Assembly (NCBI RefSeq): GCF_000151315.2
Contig: NW_011887292.1
Span: 2,457,181 to 2,521,180, forward strand
Origin: Capsaspora owczarzaki ATCC 30864
Lineage: Eukaryota > Opisthokonta > Filasterea
Direction of reading: 5' to 3'
DNA: 64,000 bases
Part shown: positions 1-11,261 of the stretch, one piece after another
How the letters are laid out: each line of letters starts with the position of its first letter
How positions within the stretch are numbered: position 1 is the stretch's first letter
The notes under the pieces: model-generated
What the model saw: the letters and a program-made list of their open reading frames with translations, nothing else
What the model was told of the DNA's origin: nothing
The model's database searches: none
Translations under genes and position numbers: made by a program

Positions 1-1
1 C

Positions 2-3000
2 TTGGCGTCCTTGGCGGCGAGCCTTCTCGAGGAGCAACGTGCAGCGCTTGTCACACGTGCCTTGTGGTCGCTTCCAGACTCTGTCACCTCTGATGCGGCT
101 CAAGCCCTTCGTGCATACTTTTCCCTGATACCGCGTCTCACGCGCTTTGCTGGATGGCCAGTGGAGCATTCGTGGCGACAAATCCCTGCATTTTCGCTCT
201 GCTTTACTCGGATTTGCCAAGCACCCACACTGTCTCGCCATCGCTATGCATTCCTGGCGGCGTTGGCGCCCTACATTGTCGTTCATGAGCTCTTGTCGGC
301 GGTACCCAGCTTTCCATGGCAGCTCGTTTGTGCCCTGGCCTACGAACATTGCTGGTCGGTCGTCACGGATGCATACTCTGCTCTCTTGACATCCACACGC
401 GCGGCTGCCTTGCTCACTGCGGACATTGGAGGACTGTCAAACCACTGGGCCGATGTATGGCTGCCCGCGTTTGCCGCTGGCTTGAATCTGCACCGGCGAG
501 CCGATATTTCGCAGCACATTGCCACGGTTTGGGTCCCCGTCACGCTTCTGGCGATGCCGGAGGCGCTCGAGCCCCTCTGCCTGCACTTGCTTTCCGCGCA
601 TCAATCAACGCTCAGTAACCTGTCGGTGACTGTTCGCAGCCCCAGCCCAACGTCGCTCGCCAGCTCGCTCGCAGCCCTAAACCACGATGCCGTGCTCGAT
701 CTGGATCTGCTTCCTGCATGGAATGGAACGTCCTCTGACATGCAAGGCATGGATTTGGCCGCAGCTTCCTCACTGGCACAGTCAGCCAAGCCCGACTTTG
801 CGCCTGCGCCCCTGGAAAGCCATCAGCAGCGAGCCGCTCGCGTGATTATGCTTGCGCTGCTCACTTGCGCCTCTTCCCTTCGCGCCAGCAAGATTTTGTG
901 CTTGGCCGACTTTCCGGGCCTGTCTCATTCGCCAGCTGCTGCGACTACGACCACTTCTTTGGCCGGCAACTCCATCCTATCTCAGACTCTTGCCCAGCGT
1001 GTGGCGAGCCTGTTCACGCTTGATTTTATTGCCAGTGCTGCCACAAGTGGTGATCCTCTGGTGCAGGCCGCAACACTGACCTTTCTCGCTCCCGTGAAGG
1101 CGACCGAACCCTTGACCGTCCCTCTCCTGCAACTTTTCAGCACCGCCATGCACGCGTGTCTGAACACGTCCTTCCCGCCGCTGCGCTTTGCCCTCATTGG
1201 CAGTGCCCGTCGCATCTTCACCCTGGTTCGCGCGGCTGCGACCATCACCTTGCGAACCGTCACACACGAGTGGGGGGTCTTGAACAAGAAACAGGCAAAC
1301 GTGTCGCTGGAAAGTATCCTGGAGCGACACCAGTCGCAGGTCGAAATGTTGCGCGCCGGAAATGCATTTTTCGCGGAAACCCTTGACGTCTTGCTTGAAG
1401 GAATTGTTCCTGGATCCACCTTCCAGCGAACCACCATTGCTCTTTCGCTTCTCGCAGGCCTCGTGGATGTGTTGTTTGAAGGCATCGAGTCCGGGCCTAC
1501 TACCAATCATGCGGCCCTCGATTGCTGGCCGCAACCGATGCTCGCCAAGATGCACATTCCTGCAGAAGCAGACGCTCAGCTGCTTCGTCATCAGCTCTGG
1601 GTCCCGGTTGAGCCGCACTCTTCGCGCGTTGTCGCCACTCTCCTCCAGCACTTGGCGTACGACACGTTTGAAGTCAACCGCGCGCTTTCGCGGAATATGC
1701 TGAATGGCCACCTGCGTGCCGGCCATCTGCTTGCAGCGCTGCCTGCAGCTTCGCTCGCCTCGACCTCGGACGCTGATGTCCACCGTTCTGCCTCTGAAGC
1801 TACGTTCAGCTCCCGCTCGACCTCGTCCTCGACAAGCTCGGAATTCTCTCCCTCCGTCCTGTCGGGTCTCGAGCAGGCCTGCTCGTTGCGCGCGGCTACC
1901 AGCGATTCTGGAGTGCAACGCGTTGCTACTCTATTCAAGCTCCAACATGGCGCGTCTGTGGAGGACTCGCGGCAATTCCTCGCTCGGCTTGTGGCGATGG
2001 GCGCAGCACAGGTCGATGCACTTCGAAGTGATTCGCATGCGACCTGCAGTAGCACATCGCCGCACGGTGTCCTTGCTTGTTTGCATGCATGTCTGCAGCA
2101 CGTGGCGTGGGGCCGCGTCTTTGGCTCCGATGCCTGCGAGCAAACGCGCTGGAGCGAGTGGCTTGCTGCGTTGCTCTCCGTGGTCGAACAGATGGTTCCC
2201 GCGGCGCTCGACTCACTTGCCATTAATGATGCCATCACTGCTACTATGGCTGGTGAGGCTGCCGAGGATGAAGCAGCTTGCGACGACGATGATCTCCAAG
2301 ACGAGTCGAACGATCAACACATTATTGTCCGCACATCCATTTGGTTGACGCTACGAACGATCTGCGACTTGCTGGGCGCCCTTGTTGAAGCCATCGGGCT
2401 TCCCAACGAGACAGCACAGTCACTGAGCGGTGTCTTGTCCCTCTCCGTTGCTCAGGTTCGCTGGATTGGGCGAATCTACCTGCAAATCCTCACGTCGGTG
2501 CGGCACCGCGGCATTGTCGAGCGTGGTAGCGAAGCCTTTGCGAATTTGTGCCAACAGCTTCTCGCGACCGGCCGGGTTTCCCTTGTCACACTACCGTGCG
2601 AGTGGCTCGTAAGCATCCTGCACACGCTGGAAGGAGTCCAGGTCTCGGTGACTCGCCGTTCTGCGGGGTACCCGTTTGTCATTGCATCCATTCTCGCTGC
2701 ACTCGTAAAGCACCACTATGTTTTGCCCGTTGTGTCGCCCGCCTTGGTGTTGGGCTCGTCGGCGTCGGCGTCCGCAAGCGCAGAAGGCTCTGCTGACGAT
2801 CTGCTCAGCCGGGTCGTGACATCCCTGTTTGCCCTGGCGTCCAAACCCGTGAGCCTCGATGCTGACCAAACCGTCGATCTGGTTCAAGTCCATGCGCTGA
2901 ATGTGCTACGCGCTCTGTTCGCCGATAGCAGTCTCAGCGCCTCGCACATGCAGCGGTTTTGTGCGCACGGAATGGTGGTGGCGTTGGAGGGGCTGTGCTC

Positions 3001-5413
3001 TCCCAGTTGGGCAGTCCGGAATAGCAGCACGATGCTCGCATCAGCGCTCACCTTTACGCTCGTCACCTTGACTCGGCTCAACCAAGACGAGTCGCGTGCC
3101 CAGCGCATCTCGCCCGCCGTGTTGTTTGCTCGCTATCCCGCGTTGCTCCCGCAGCTCCGCGACCTTCTGCTCAAGCACCAGCAGCCCGACCAGCCGCTTC
3201 GAGAGCAGTCCAGCATGCAGAGCGCGTTGGTCTTGCTTGGCAAGCTCGGCTCCGACGTGGATCCTTCGGACATTCCCGGGGCGCTGGCCAACGACATTCT
3301 CGACTTGCGCGATGTCATTGCCTTTGCTCGGAAATCCCCCATCCAAGCTGTGAGGATTGCAGCGGCTCAAGCTACAGTTGCGCTGACGCCCGTCAGCGAT
3401 CGTCCTCAGCTTTGCATCAACGTCCTCGAAATGTTGCAGGTGCTGGCAAGTGTTCGCACCAGCTCGAACGAGTTGCATGGGCTGCTCTTGCTCTTGGACG
3501 CGGCGCTCACGACAACGTTGCCCGATTTCGTCACGCGCGCGTTCTTTGCCCCAGCGCACGCCACGATGTCGCCGTTCGAGCTGATGCAGCAGCTGACAGC
3601 CCAGCAGTCCACACTCGTCTCGCTCGCCACCACGGGCAGTCGGGAGTGTGCCACGTTGAGATTTGGGGCTGTGGCGGCGCTGCGGAATATTGCCGTTGCC
3701 TGTCGCGCACTGTCAACGGCCGCGCGGATGGCTGCAGTCGGACTGTCCATTCCAACGTTGCCTCTGCAGGCGCTCTCCGATAGCATGTGGGGCGCTTCCG
3801 CTCACGCGCTTTGCGCCAGTCCCACGGCCAGCGTTCGCGCAGTACTGCCGCATCATCCGCTGCAGCAGCGCATTTACGCCACCGTACTGGTGGATGTGTT
3901 GGTGGACGAGTTGTCGCGGTCTGCCTCCTCCAATGGCACTGGAAGCGGTCAAGTCGAGTCCGCGCTGTGGTGCCTGCAAACGCACACACTGCAACTGCTG
4001 CCGGCCTCGAGTCTCCCCACCCCAACAACGACCCGAACGCCCAAGACGACCTCTTCCGAGTTGGTCCTTCAAATCGTCGCGTTTCTGTTCACCTACTCTG
4101 GCGAAGATGGCTTGATGGCGGCTCTGGATGACCTTTCGGATGCGCTCGAAGCTGCACGCACACCTGGCGTGCGATTTGTGCGAGATGCAACACAACAGTG
4201 GCGTTTGGATGACGTCTATATGCTTGTCTGCAACCTCATCCAGGTGGCGCATCGTAATCCCAACCACGACCTGGCTTGGACTGAAAAGGTGTTCAAGCTG
4301 CTCAATCTTCTACTCACCTACCCGGGCTTCCTCTCCTGGGTGTCGAGTGAGCCGCTTGCTGCTGCAAACTTTCAGGCTCTGCTCGACAGCTTGCTCTCGC
4401 ACATCAAGCAAGCTCTCCTGCAAGCCGCTGCCATTCCGGTCCCGCACGCTGGCTGCGCCCTGACAAGAGTGCTCTTGCCGGTCTTGTCCACGCTGTGCGT
4501 GCTGGACGGGACTGGTGGTCCTGTGTGCACCGATGCCTTCCGTCTCTGGCTTGAGCGAGTCGGGTGGTGCATGGATGACGAACAGCCACTGTATCTGCGG
4601 TCGTCTGCGATTGAGGCGCTGAATACTGTATGGAGCTTTGCGTGGGCTCGTGCTGCGGCCGCTGCTGCCAGCTCTGACTTTGTTCAAATGTGGCTGGTTT
4701 GTATTCGTGGCCTCCTTGACGATGATGAAGACGTTCGTGTTGCGACGTGCAACACGCTTGCTCGGACGCTTCGAGCGCTCGATCTCGAAGCCACCCTGCC
4801 GCTTGTCAAGAACAGTGATTCGATGCTCAAGGTTGCTTTGTCGCACTACATGGCCACCTGTGAGGCTCTGCTTCCTCCAGACTCTGTCAACACCTGGTTG
4901 AGCGCGCTGTTCGAATTGACTCTCCCTCCTGCGTCTGTGGCATCCGATCTGGATGATCTCAGTCTGCAAATGTCGACCGTTGGTTTCAATGCAGGGTCTC
5001 AGCAACGCGCGCCCGAGCGGGCTGCTGCTGTCTTTTTCCGCGAAAAGTCAAACATGCATCGAGAAGACGCGGTGCTCGCTCGCTCCGTTCGAAACGCTGT
5101 GCAAGAACGCCTCGAACAGAACGCTGATCTCTTTGCTGCCAGTGTTTTACCGCTCGAACCGATCCAATCTTTCTTTGCTCGAACGCTCGGATGGTTTGAA
5201 GAACACGGGCCGCTGCTCTTTTCCGACTCTGCGCTGGTCTCATCGCTTCTCCGCCCTTCTGAGGCGTTTGTTCGAGTCACGTCGCGTGTGGTTGAGCTCT
5301 GTTCCGTTGTCCAAATCCTAGCTACCAGTCAGCCTTCGAGTGTGTGGGTGTCCATCCATCAGCAAGTTGAATCTCTCGTTCCGCAGCTGCTTCGGACGCA
5401 GAACAACCCTTGA
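2..5413 (+). CDS. THADA: THADA/TRM732-like HEAT-repeat protein (5' partial)
   Basis: A single open frame of about 1,800 codons runs from the window edge to a TGA at 5411-5413; the true start lies upstream. It is almost entirely helical, Leu/Ala-rich HEAT/ARM-type repeats. Near in-window residue 885 it carries RRSAGYPF, and within about 120 residues VHALNVLRALF, WAVRNSS and a FARYPAL-type motif. I recognise these as the DUF2428 core of the THADA/Trm732 family. Family knowledge: yeast Trm732 partners the methyltransferase Trm7 (FTSJ1 in animals) for 2'-O-methylation of tRNA position 32, and animal THADA is also linked to ER calcium handling. The absence of introns over 5.4 kb is unusual here, where most genes have five or more. 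The gene is convergent with the kinase ending at 5655. Confidence 0.85.
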   Translation: MASLAASLLEEQRAALVTRALWSLPDSVTSDAAQALRAYFSLIPRLTRFAGWPVEHSWRQIPAFSLCFTRICQAPTLSRHRYAFLAALAPYIVVHELLSAVPSFPWQLVCALAYEHCWSVVTDAYSALLTSTRAAALLTADIGGLSNHWADVWLPAFAAGLNLHRRADISQHIATVWVPVTLLAMPEALEPLCLHLLSAHQSTLSNLSVTVRSPSPTSLASSLAALNHDAVLDLDLLPAWNGTSSDMQGMDLAAASSLAQSAKPDFAPAPLESHQQRAARVIMLALLTCASSLRASKILCLADFPGLSHSPAAATTTTSLAGNSILSQTLAQRVASLFTLDFIASAATSGDPLVQAATLTFLAPVKATEPLTVPLLQLFSTAMHACLNTSFPPLRFALIGSARRIFTLVRAAATITLRTVTHEWGVLNKKQANVSLESILERHQSQVEMLRAGNAFFAETLDVLLEGIVPGSTFQRTTIALSLLAGLVDVLFEGIESGPTTNHAALDCWPQPMLAKMHIPAEADAQLLRHQLWVPVEPHSSRVVATLLQHLAYDTFEVNRALSRNMLNGHLRAGHLLAALPAASLASTSDADVHRSASEATFSSRSTSSSTSSEFSPSVLSGLEQACSLRAATSDSGVQRVATLFKLQHGASVEDSRQFLARLVAMGAAQVDALRSDSHATCSSTSPHGVLACLHACLQHVAWGRVFGSDACEQTRWSEWLAALLSVVEQMVPAALDSLAINDAITATMAGEAAEDEAACDDDDLQDESNDQHIIVRTSIWLTLRTICDLLGALVEAIGLPNETAQSLSGVLSLSVAQVRWIGRIYLQILTSVRHRGIVERGSEAFANLCQQLLATGRVSLVTLPCEWLVSILHTLEGVQVSVTRRSAGYPFVIASILAALVKHHYVLPVVSPALVLGSSASASASAEGSADDLLSRVVTSLFALASKPVSLDADQTVDLVQVHALNVLRALFADSSLSASHMQRFCAHGMVVALEGLCSPSWAVRNSSTMLASALTFTLVTLTRLNQDESRAQRISPAVLFARYPALLPQLRDLLLKHQQPDQPLREQSSMQSALVLLGKLGSDVDPSDIPGALANDILDLRDVIAFARKSPIQAVRIAAAQATVALTPVSDRPQLCINVLEMLQVLASVRTSSNELHGLLLLLDAALTTTLPDFVTRAFFAPAHATMSPFELMQQLTAQQSTLVSLATTGSRECATLRFGAVAALRNIAVACRALSTAARMAAVGLSIPTLPLQALSDSMWGASAHALCASPTASVRAVLPHHPLQQRIYATVLVDVLVDELSRSASSNGTGSGQVESALWCLQTHTLQLLPASSLPTPTTTRTPKTTSSELVLQIVAFLFTYSGEDGLMAALDDLSDALEAARTPGVRFVRDATQQWRLDDVYMLVCNLIQVAHRNPNHDLAWTEKVFKLLNLLLTYPGFLSWVSSEPLAAANFQALLDSLLSHIKQALLQAAAIPVPHAGCALTRVLLPVLSTLCVLDGTGGPVCTDAFRLWLERVGWCMDDEQPLYLRSSAIEALNTVWSFAWARAAAAAASSDFVQMWLVCIRGLLDDDEDVRVATCNTLARTLRALDLEATLPLVKNSDSMLKVALSHYMATCEALLPPDSVNTWLSALFELTLPPASVASDLDDLSLQMSTVGFNAGSQQRAPERAAAVFFREKSNMHREDAVLARSVRNAVQERLEQNADLFAASVLPLEPIQSFFARTLGWFEEHGPLLFSDSALVSSLLRPSEAFVRVTSRVVELCSVVQILATSQPSSVWVSIHQQVESLVPQLLRTQNNP

Positions 5414-5654
5414 GCAAGTCTAAGCGTGAGCATATGCAGCTCGCTCAAGGGCGACAACTGACATCGACGTACTGCTATCCCCCAAATGATAAGCCTTATG
5501 TTTTATGTTTTATGTTTGATGTTTTTCGTTTCCCAAACACATTTTCCAAACAATCGTTAAAAAAAATGTTCATTTTTTGAGGGGTCGAAACAACCGCGAA
5601 ATAAGACAAAATTGTCAAACGCCAAACACACATAAAGATGATGGCCCTAGATGA
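5414..5654. other. Convergent 3' intergenic region with TTTTATG repeats
   Basis: This 241-nt spacer separates the stop codons of the THADA-like gene (+) and the kinase gene (-). It contains a short imperfect tandem of a TTTTATG-like unit at about 5497-5525, followed by A/T-rich sequence. It presumably holds both 3' ends. I see no gene in it. Confidence 0.5.
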
Positions 5655-8600
5655 TCACAGCTGGACGAGTTTGGCATTGTCTTCCTCCTGCAGCGGGGAA
5701 ATGGATCGATTGGTGCTGCTGTCGGGCGACAAAAAGTCGGCGCCCCAGGTTGATCCCGCGCTGCTGCTGGATGTGACCGACTCGCCGCTAAAAGAGTGCG
5801 CAAAGGGTTCGCCGGCCGCGGGAGGCGCGTGATGTCCAAAGCGAATGTCTGCAGGCGAGGATCCGATGCGGCGGTGGCCCAGATGTGCAGGCAGAGGGCG
5901 GGCTGGCGCACCGTCCCAGTTGGCGAGACTGGAGGTCTGTCGATTCAGCGGAGCAAACGTGCTGGACGGAGGAGGGGCAATCGTCACTTGGGGAGGCGCA
6001 CCGGGTTGAGTTGTTGCTGCCGGCGGCGGCCCAGGGAAGCTATGCGGAGGGGCGGAGCGCGGTCCAGGGGAGTGGTCGGTCTGCGGAGAAAACAGATGCA
6101 GATGGGCAGGAATGGCTGTCAGGTGCTGTGCCGAACTAGGAGGAACGCTGTGCGACGATGGAACGGGAAAGTCGCTGGCTGTCGGCGCAAACGCCGGCAT
6201 GTCTGAAAACGGATCGGATGAATCGAATGTGGCAGATGGTTGGGCTGGAGGAGGCGCACTATCAAACTGCACAAGCGTCGCCACAGGTGCAACAATTGGG
6301 GCACTTTGGGTCATTCCGCGATGGGCTGCCCAATATGCACTCTGCTGATCCGACCCGAATGTGGCGTGGGATGCATGCTCCGACGCGTGTTCATGGTATT
6401 GTTGTTGCTGTTGCTGTTGCTGTTGTTGCTGTTGTTGCTGTTGTTGTTGTTGCTGGTGGTGAGAGTGGGGGAGTGGATGGTGCTGAGCAGGAGCGTGGTG
6501 TTGCAGCGACATGTGCATCATCTGTTGTTGGGCTGCAAACATTTGCTGCTGTTGCTGCTGTTGCTGATAAAACGCAGCTTGTTCTTGAGTACCGGCAAAT
6601 GGCTGGGCTGAACCGAATGGTTGCTGAGAAGCCGGGCCCGCCTGCTGGTTGAAGGATACGAGGGTTGCGGGAGCCGATGCCTTTGGTCGCTCGCGTCTGG
6701 AAGGAATGCAATTCAAACCCGTATGCAAACATAAGCAACCAATATCCGACAAACAAAGGACGCTGCAATCAAACGACCGACCTCGACTGTACGGGACTTG
6801 CAGTCGAGGCAATTGGCGTGACCTGCAACTTGACGGGGGCTGACTGAACGGGCTGGACGGGCCGTTCTCCGCGCTGCTGTGCCTGCGAGGAAGTGACAAG
6901 GGCAGTGAGACACTCACAATTGTAGAGTACTACGTCGTTGTGAAAACAAATCTCCTCGCAGCAAACGTACCACCAGCGGAATGGGTGATTGTAGGCCTCG
7001 AACTGTAAATACTGCATGCGCGACTTCCGTCATATTGGGTCGGTAATCGGGGTCTACATCAAGCATGTACTCTGCGAGAAAGAAGGAGGCCAAGTTAGAG
7101 AAGATGACGCAAAAAAAAAACAGCAATCGTGTTTTCAACGCCGCACTGATCAAACGATGAATCGGATCCGAGTAGACTGGCGTTGCGGGAGTCGTGTATG
7201 TGCCGCTGATGATGCGCACACTGCTTTCCTCGAACGGCGTAACAAAGTAGCACAAACGGAAGAGCATGCAACCAAGAGCCTGCGACCGAGTATTAGATCA
7301 AGCAACGCGTCAGTGCATATGCCTTCAATGCCCCTCAGCTCTCAGGTGCAACAACAACAACAACAAATCCGAGATTGTGTAAAATAAAAAAATGACAATG
7401 CGCATACCCAGATATCGGCCTTCGTGTCAATGCACTTGCCCGAGTACAGATCAATCATTTCGGGCGCGCGGTACTGAATGGTCGTGTGCTTTTGAATGTC
7501 TTCCTCGATATCTGGAATGTGCGGTGACTTTGGCACAACGGCCTTGTCTGTCGCGCTGCCAAAGTCACAAAGTTTGTAATGCCCTGGACTGGCGATGAGC
7601 ACGTTTTCGACCTTGAGATCGCGGTGAATGATTGGGGGCGATCGCGAATGCATGAATGCGACAGCCTCCACCACGTCGCTCAAAATGCGAAGAACTTCGG
7701 CTTCGGGAATGCCATTTCGATGGCTGTTCATCAGATCGATGACCTGGCCGCCTGCCAAATTTCAAGAGGATGAGTGAGATGACCACCGTCGTTGGATCCT
7801 GTCTCTGGCTCAACGACAAAGAAAACTTGCCAGTGCACAGTTCCATCGCCATAAAGCCTTGGTACAGGCCCGCACGCACTTGCGAGAGTGTGTAGTCCTT
7901 GAGGGCGACGATATTCTTGTGACCGGACAAGATTTGCTGCAAATTCGTTGCAAACCATCGCACTTTCGTGAGCGTTTGAGACGACAAAATGTACAAATGT
8001 GCAACAAAAACCCAGCAACAGCACATCGCGTGCACATCGCGGAGAGTATTTTTTTTTTTTTTTTTGTTCTGGTGGTGTTTGTGGTCGCGGTCTTTGCGGT
8101 CCTGCACAACCGAAAACCCAAAAACAAAACAAAAAAAAAAAAAAAAAATCTGCTGTTACCATAAAGTCAATTTCGCTCTTGATTTTGGCAACGTCCTCTG
8201 AGGCGACGCTCACTCGCTTCAGCGCGACCGCCTGGCCATTGCCGAGATCGCGAGCCCGGAAGACGTATGCGAAACCACCTGTTGCCCAAACAACAACAAC
8301 AACAACAACAACAGCAAGCCAGAACAAAGTGAGCCTGTGCGGTTTGGAAGAAGATTTGAAATTTGGACGACGGTTTCTTTTTTTCTTTTTTTTTTTTTGC
8401 TTTTTCTGCTCTTTCAAGCGACTTCTGTGTTCTGCGATGCGCAATGGCTCCACAGACGTAACGTTGTAGCACTTGTCATTCCCATTGCTGATTGCATAGG
8501 ATCGCCCTGGATGCCCGTCCCTGCTTCAACTTGCACACTGGCGACGATGCACGAACATGTCGATTTCAAGGCCTTCTTGCTCCAATCATCATCGTCACGA

Positions 8601-9088
8601 TCGTCGTCGTCGTCATCATCATCATCATCGTCATCATCAACATTGTCTCATGATCTTCAGCATCAGGAGCGACGGAGGCGGGTAGAGACAAAAAGCGACC
8701 AAAACCCCAGATTGATGACCTGTCGCCCATCCCGCCCCCCTTCCTCCTTTGCCCACCCCTCACCCCTACTATCCTCGAAACCCGAGCCCTGGAGCGACTC
8801 GTCTCGCCAAAGGAAGAATCAGCCGAACGAAAGTTGTGGTGCAGCTTCAGCAGCTTCAGCTTCACCTTCAGCAATGAGACTTTCAACCATGACGCGCGAA
8901 CCACCAGTCATGGAAATCGTCCGGCCAATGAACGCCTGGGCGCCGCTGTCGTCTGCAGCACCACCGACAAGACTGCTGCTGTTGGCAGATGCGCCGCCAG
9001 CAGCCGATGAGAAGACGCCGCCGCCGCGTCCAGCCGAGCTGCTGATGGTATTGACGGCGTTGGCCGCGGAGGACAGGAACTTTTTCAT
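5655..9088 (-). CDS. Numb-associated kinase (AAK1/BIKE/GAK family)
   Basis: Eight exons on the minus strand: 9088-8866, 8278-8160, 7936-7831, 7751-7408, 7279-7147, 7071-6971, 6882-6782, 6696-5655. They sum to 2,169 nt (722 aa). Kinase landmarks are the glycine-rich GGFAYVF, VALK (Lys95), SGHKNIV, CTGGQVIDLMN, HRDLKVEN (catalytic Asp194) and DFGSA (Asp212), followed by APEMIDLY and an IKYMLDVDP helix. The order and wording are typical of AAK1/BIKE/GAK kinases, which phosphorylate AP-2 mu and regulate clathrin-coated vesicles. The C-terminal half is low-complexity and Gln/Pro/Ala-rich with a long polyQ (about 6398-6453) and one DPF motif, as used for AP-2 ear binding. The intron after exon 3 has a GC donor (GCAAGT). 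Intron 1 (587 nt) holds only TCA/TCG microsatellite and T-rich runs. No J domain is visible, so GAK itself is less likely. Confidence 0.9.
8586..8640. repeat. TCA/TCG trinucleotide microsatellite
   Basis: An impure run of TCA and TCG triplets lies inside intron 1 of the kinase gene. It is non-coding in the gene model. An open frame on the opposite strand through it is a composition artefact. Confidence 0.7.
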
Positions 9089-9219
9089 GAGACGAGAGAA
9101 TATAGACTGACTGACTGAGCTGGCAAAGTCAAGTGAAGAAGATCAGGATGCTGAGGGTGGGTACAATATGAATTTAAGTTGACATCTACTTGGTGATTTT
9201 GAGGAAGTGGGGGGGGGCA

Positions 9220-10879
9220 TCATAACATGAAAAAGTAGCCAGAAAATGCAGTCATAGATGTCGAAACCCGAAAACCAGAACTGCAGAGCATTGAATCATC
9301 GAGCGATTCGAACAGCTGGACCTGTCGGTGTTGAAAAACTGCAAAATGGGGAGGGGGGGGGCGGTGGAGCGATTGAGAATAAGCCTCTCAACAGCAAAGC
9401 AACATTGTGGGCTCGAAAATCTCACTTGCCTCTCAAAGCGGTCGCTACCAATCAGGTCCAACACGATAAATCGAGCAGAGACATCACACTTGGTCAGAAC
9501 ACGAGCGTAGAGCGACTGCAAAAGGGGCAACGGTAAGTTGAAAACTCGAGAAAACTTTAGAAGCTGCACCACAAGTCCCCTCCCAGGCTCCATCTCGCCT
9601 CACCTGCTCAGAGGCTTCTTTGTACTTGGCCTTTCGCACAATTCTTAACAATTCCGCGCGGCCTCGCGCGAGCTGAATGTTGAAAACTCCAACCCGAGGA
9701 ATAGCAAACCAAAAGGAGCCGACAGATCTCATCGTGAGAAGTCCCGCGTTCATTAATAGGCTGCCCGTGAAATGAAGGGAAGAAAACAGAATGAGAAATA
9801 AGTGAGAAGACGCATCGAGCTGGTTGCCACTTTGTAGTTTGAAAAAAGTCGGAAACTCGTACCCGATGCCTGCCTCGTCTATTCCAGAACTATTGAGCTG
9901 CTGTGTCGTTACGCTCATTTCGTTCACAGCTGGCAAAAGCGACGTGACGAACGATTCTGCCGCGTTCAAGGCATGGGGAAGAGCAGAAGAAAACACGAAA
10001 AAAAAAACCAAATGCGTCAAAATGAGCCAACCTCCGACCAACAACAGGCAACAAACACATGTGGCACAACAACACACTGCAACCGGTGACTTCACTGACC
10101 AAGCGCCTTCTCATTGGTTGGCGTTTTCACGGACTGAACATGCTCGACAAAATCGGCAAACACCATGATGGCCGTGTCCTCAGACGCCACGTCGAGTCGA
10201 AACAGCCGAACAACATTGCGTTGTTTGAGTTGCATCTGCAAGATAACAAAACGATCGAATCAACATTGGCCAGAGTGAGATAGTGAATACCTTTTGGCGC
10301 GGAACGACGCAAATCCCACACCGATCAGCAATCCACCATCCCCCAGCTTCAACGTACTAGCTCACGATCCACCGACGTCCGATCGTCGACGACAGCATAG
10401 AGTTGATGCATGAGCGCGAGCGGTGGGAACAAGGCTGACGACTTTTGAGCGCGGCTGTGCAGAATGCTCGCCAATCTGGCCGCAGTCTTGGCTCCAGGGC
10501 GCTGGGTGATGGCAAACGGCGTAAAACTGCTCGATCCACTGGCTGAACCGTGTGCCGTCTCGACAGGAGGGGCGACGAGCAAGTTGCGCGCATACATGAT
10601 TGCTGCGAGCACGTCCGACGGCGGCGCTGACGCGGCCATGAGTGCGTCTGATTCTTGGAGCGCGTCATCGAGTTCTTCCTCCTGATCGGATGCATGGTCG
10701 GCAGCGCCTTGGTCTGAGGAGGGAGCAGCAGTCGTCGTGCTGCTCGGCTGTCCTGTCGCGGCTCGCGTTTCAAGTCGTATCCGCTTGCTCGTCGTCGTGT
10801 GATCGGTCGGACTTGGAGCGCGTTCGTCTCGCGTTGGGTCGGATTCTACAGCATCGTGCCGCCGACGGGTTGGAGGCAT
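9220..10879 (-). CDS. STK19: STK19 homologue (winged-helix repair factor)
   Basis: Six exons: 10879-10358, 10235-10100, 9956-9863, 9760-9604, 9515-9426, 9321-9220. They sum to 1,101 nt (366 aa). The first about 100 residues are acidic, Ser/Ala-rich and probably disordered. The rest matches human STK19 at several places: HQLYAVVDDRTSVDREL, MNAGLLTMRSVGSFWFAIP, GRAELLRIVRKAKYKEAS and a final VLDLIG segment. Family knowledge: STK19 was named as a kinase but is now regarded as a DNA-binding winged-helix protein that positions TFIIH in transcription-coupled repair. No kinase motifs are visible here, which agrees with that. For the last exon I chose the AG at 9323-9322 rather than the AG just upstream, because only that frame gives an STK19-like ending. 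The terminal 15 residues are less certain. Confidence 0.87.
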
Positions 10880-11261
10880 ATCTGTCACCAAACAAAGCTG
10901 CTCAGAGATTGCTCAAAATGAACGGAAAAGGAGGAGTGGTCGGCTCTCTGTTTGAATGTTCGCGCCCCTCGACCAAGGCCGCACTCATGACATGACAATC
11001 TAGAATGAACTACACTACCGCTGTTGCTAGAGTACGTTGCGTCGAAGAGTGCAACAAAACCGCGATTGATTGATCGATGGATTGAATGATTGATCGATGA
11101 ATGCACCCGCCCTCTTGCCTTGCTTGTGAACAGCAGGATTTGATTCATCTCCTGCTGGTCAAGGTGCTCCTTTGTTGTGAAAGTGCAACCCATCCAAATC
11201 CAAAGAGCAGCAATCATCTCACTCGCAGTCCAGTTTCGCAATCTGCCGACAGCTTTCGGAA
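10880..11261. promoter_or_regulatory. Divergent promoter region STK19 / BLOC1S2
   Basis: These 382 nt lie between two divergent start codons and must carry both promoters and 5' UTRs. Around 11065-11100 there is a short repeated TTGATTGATCGATGAATGA-like stretch. I see no convincing TATA box and no gene. Confidence 0.5.

Noticed and set aside
8337-9110. Plus-strand Ser-rich open frame opposite the NAK kinase
   Set aside because: It derives from an intron T run and a TCA/TCG microsatellite. The minus-strand exon 1 explains the conserved part.
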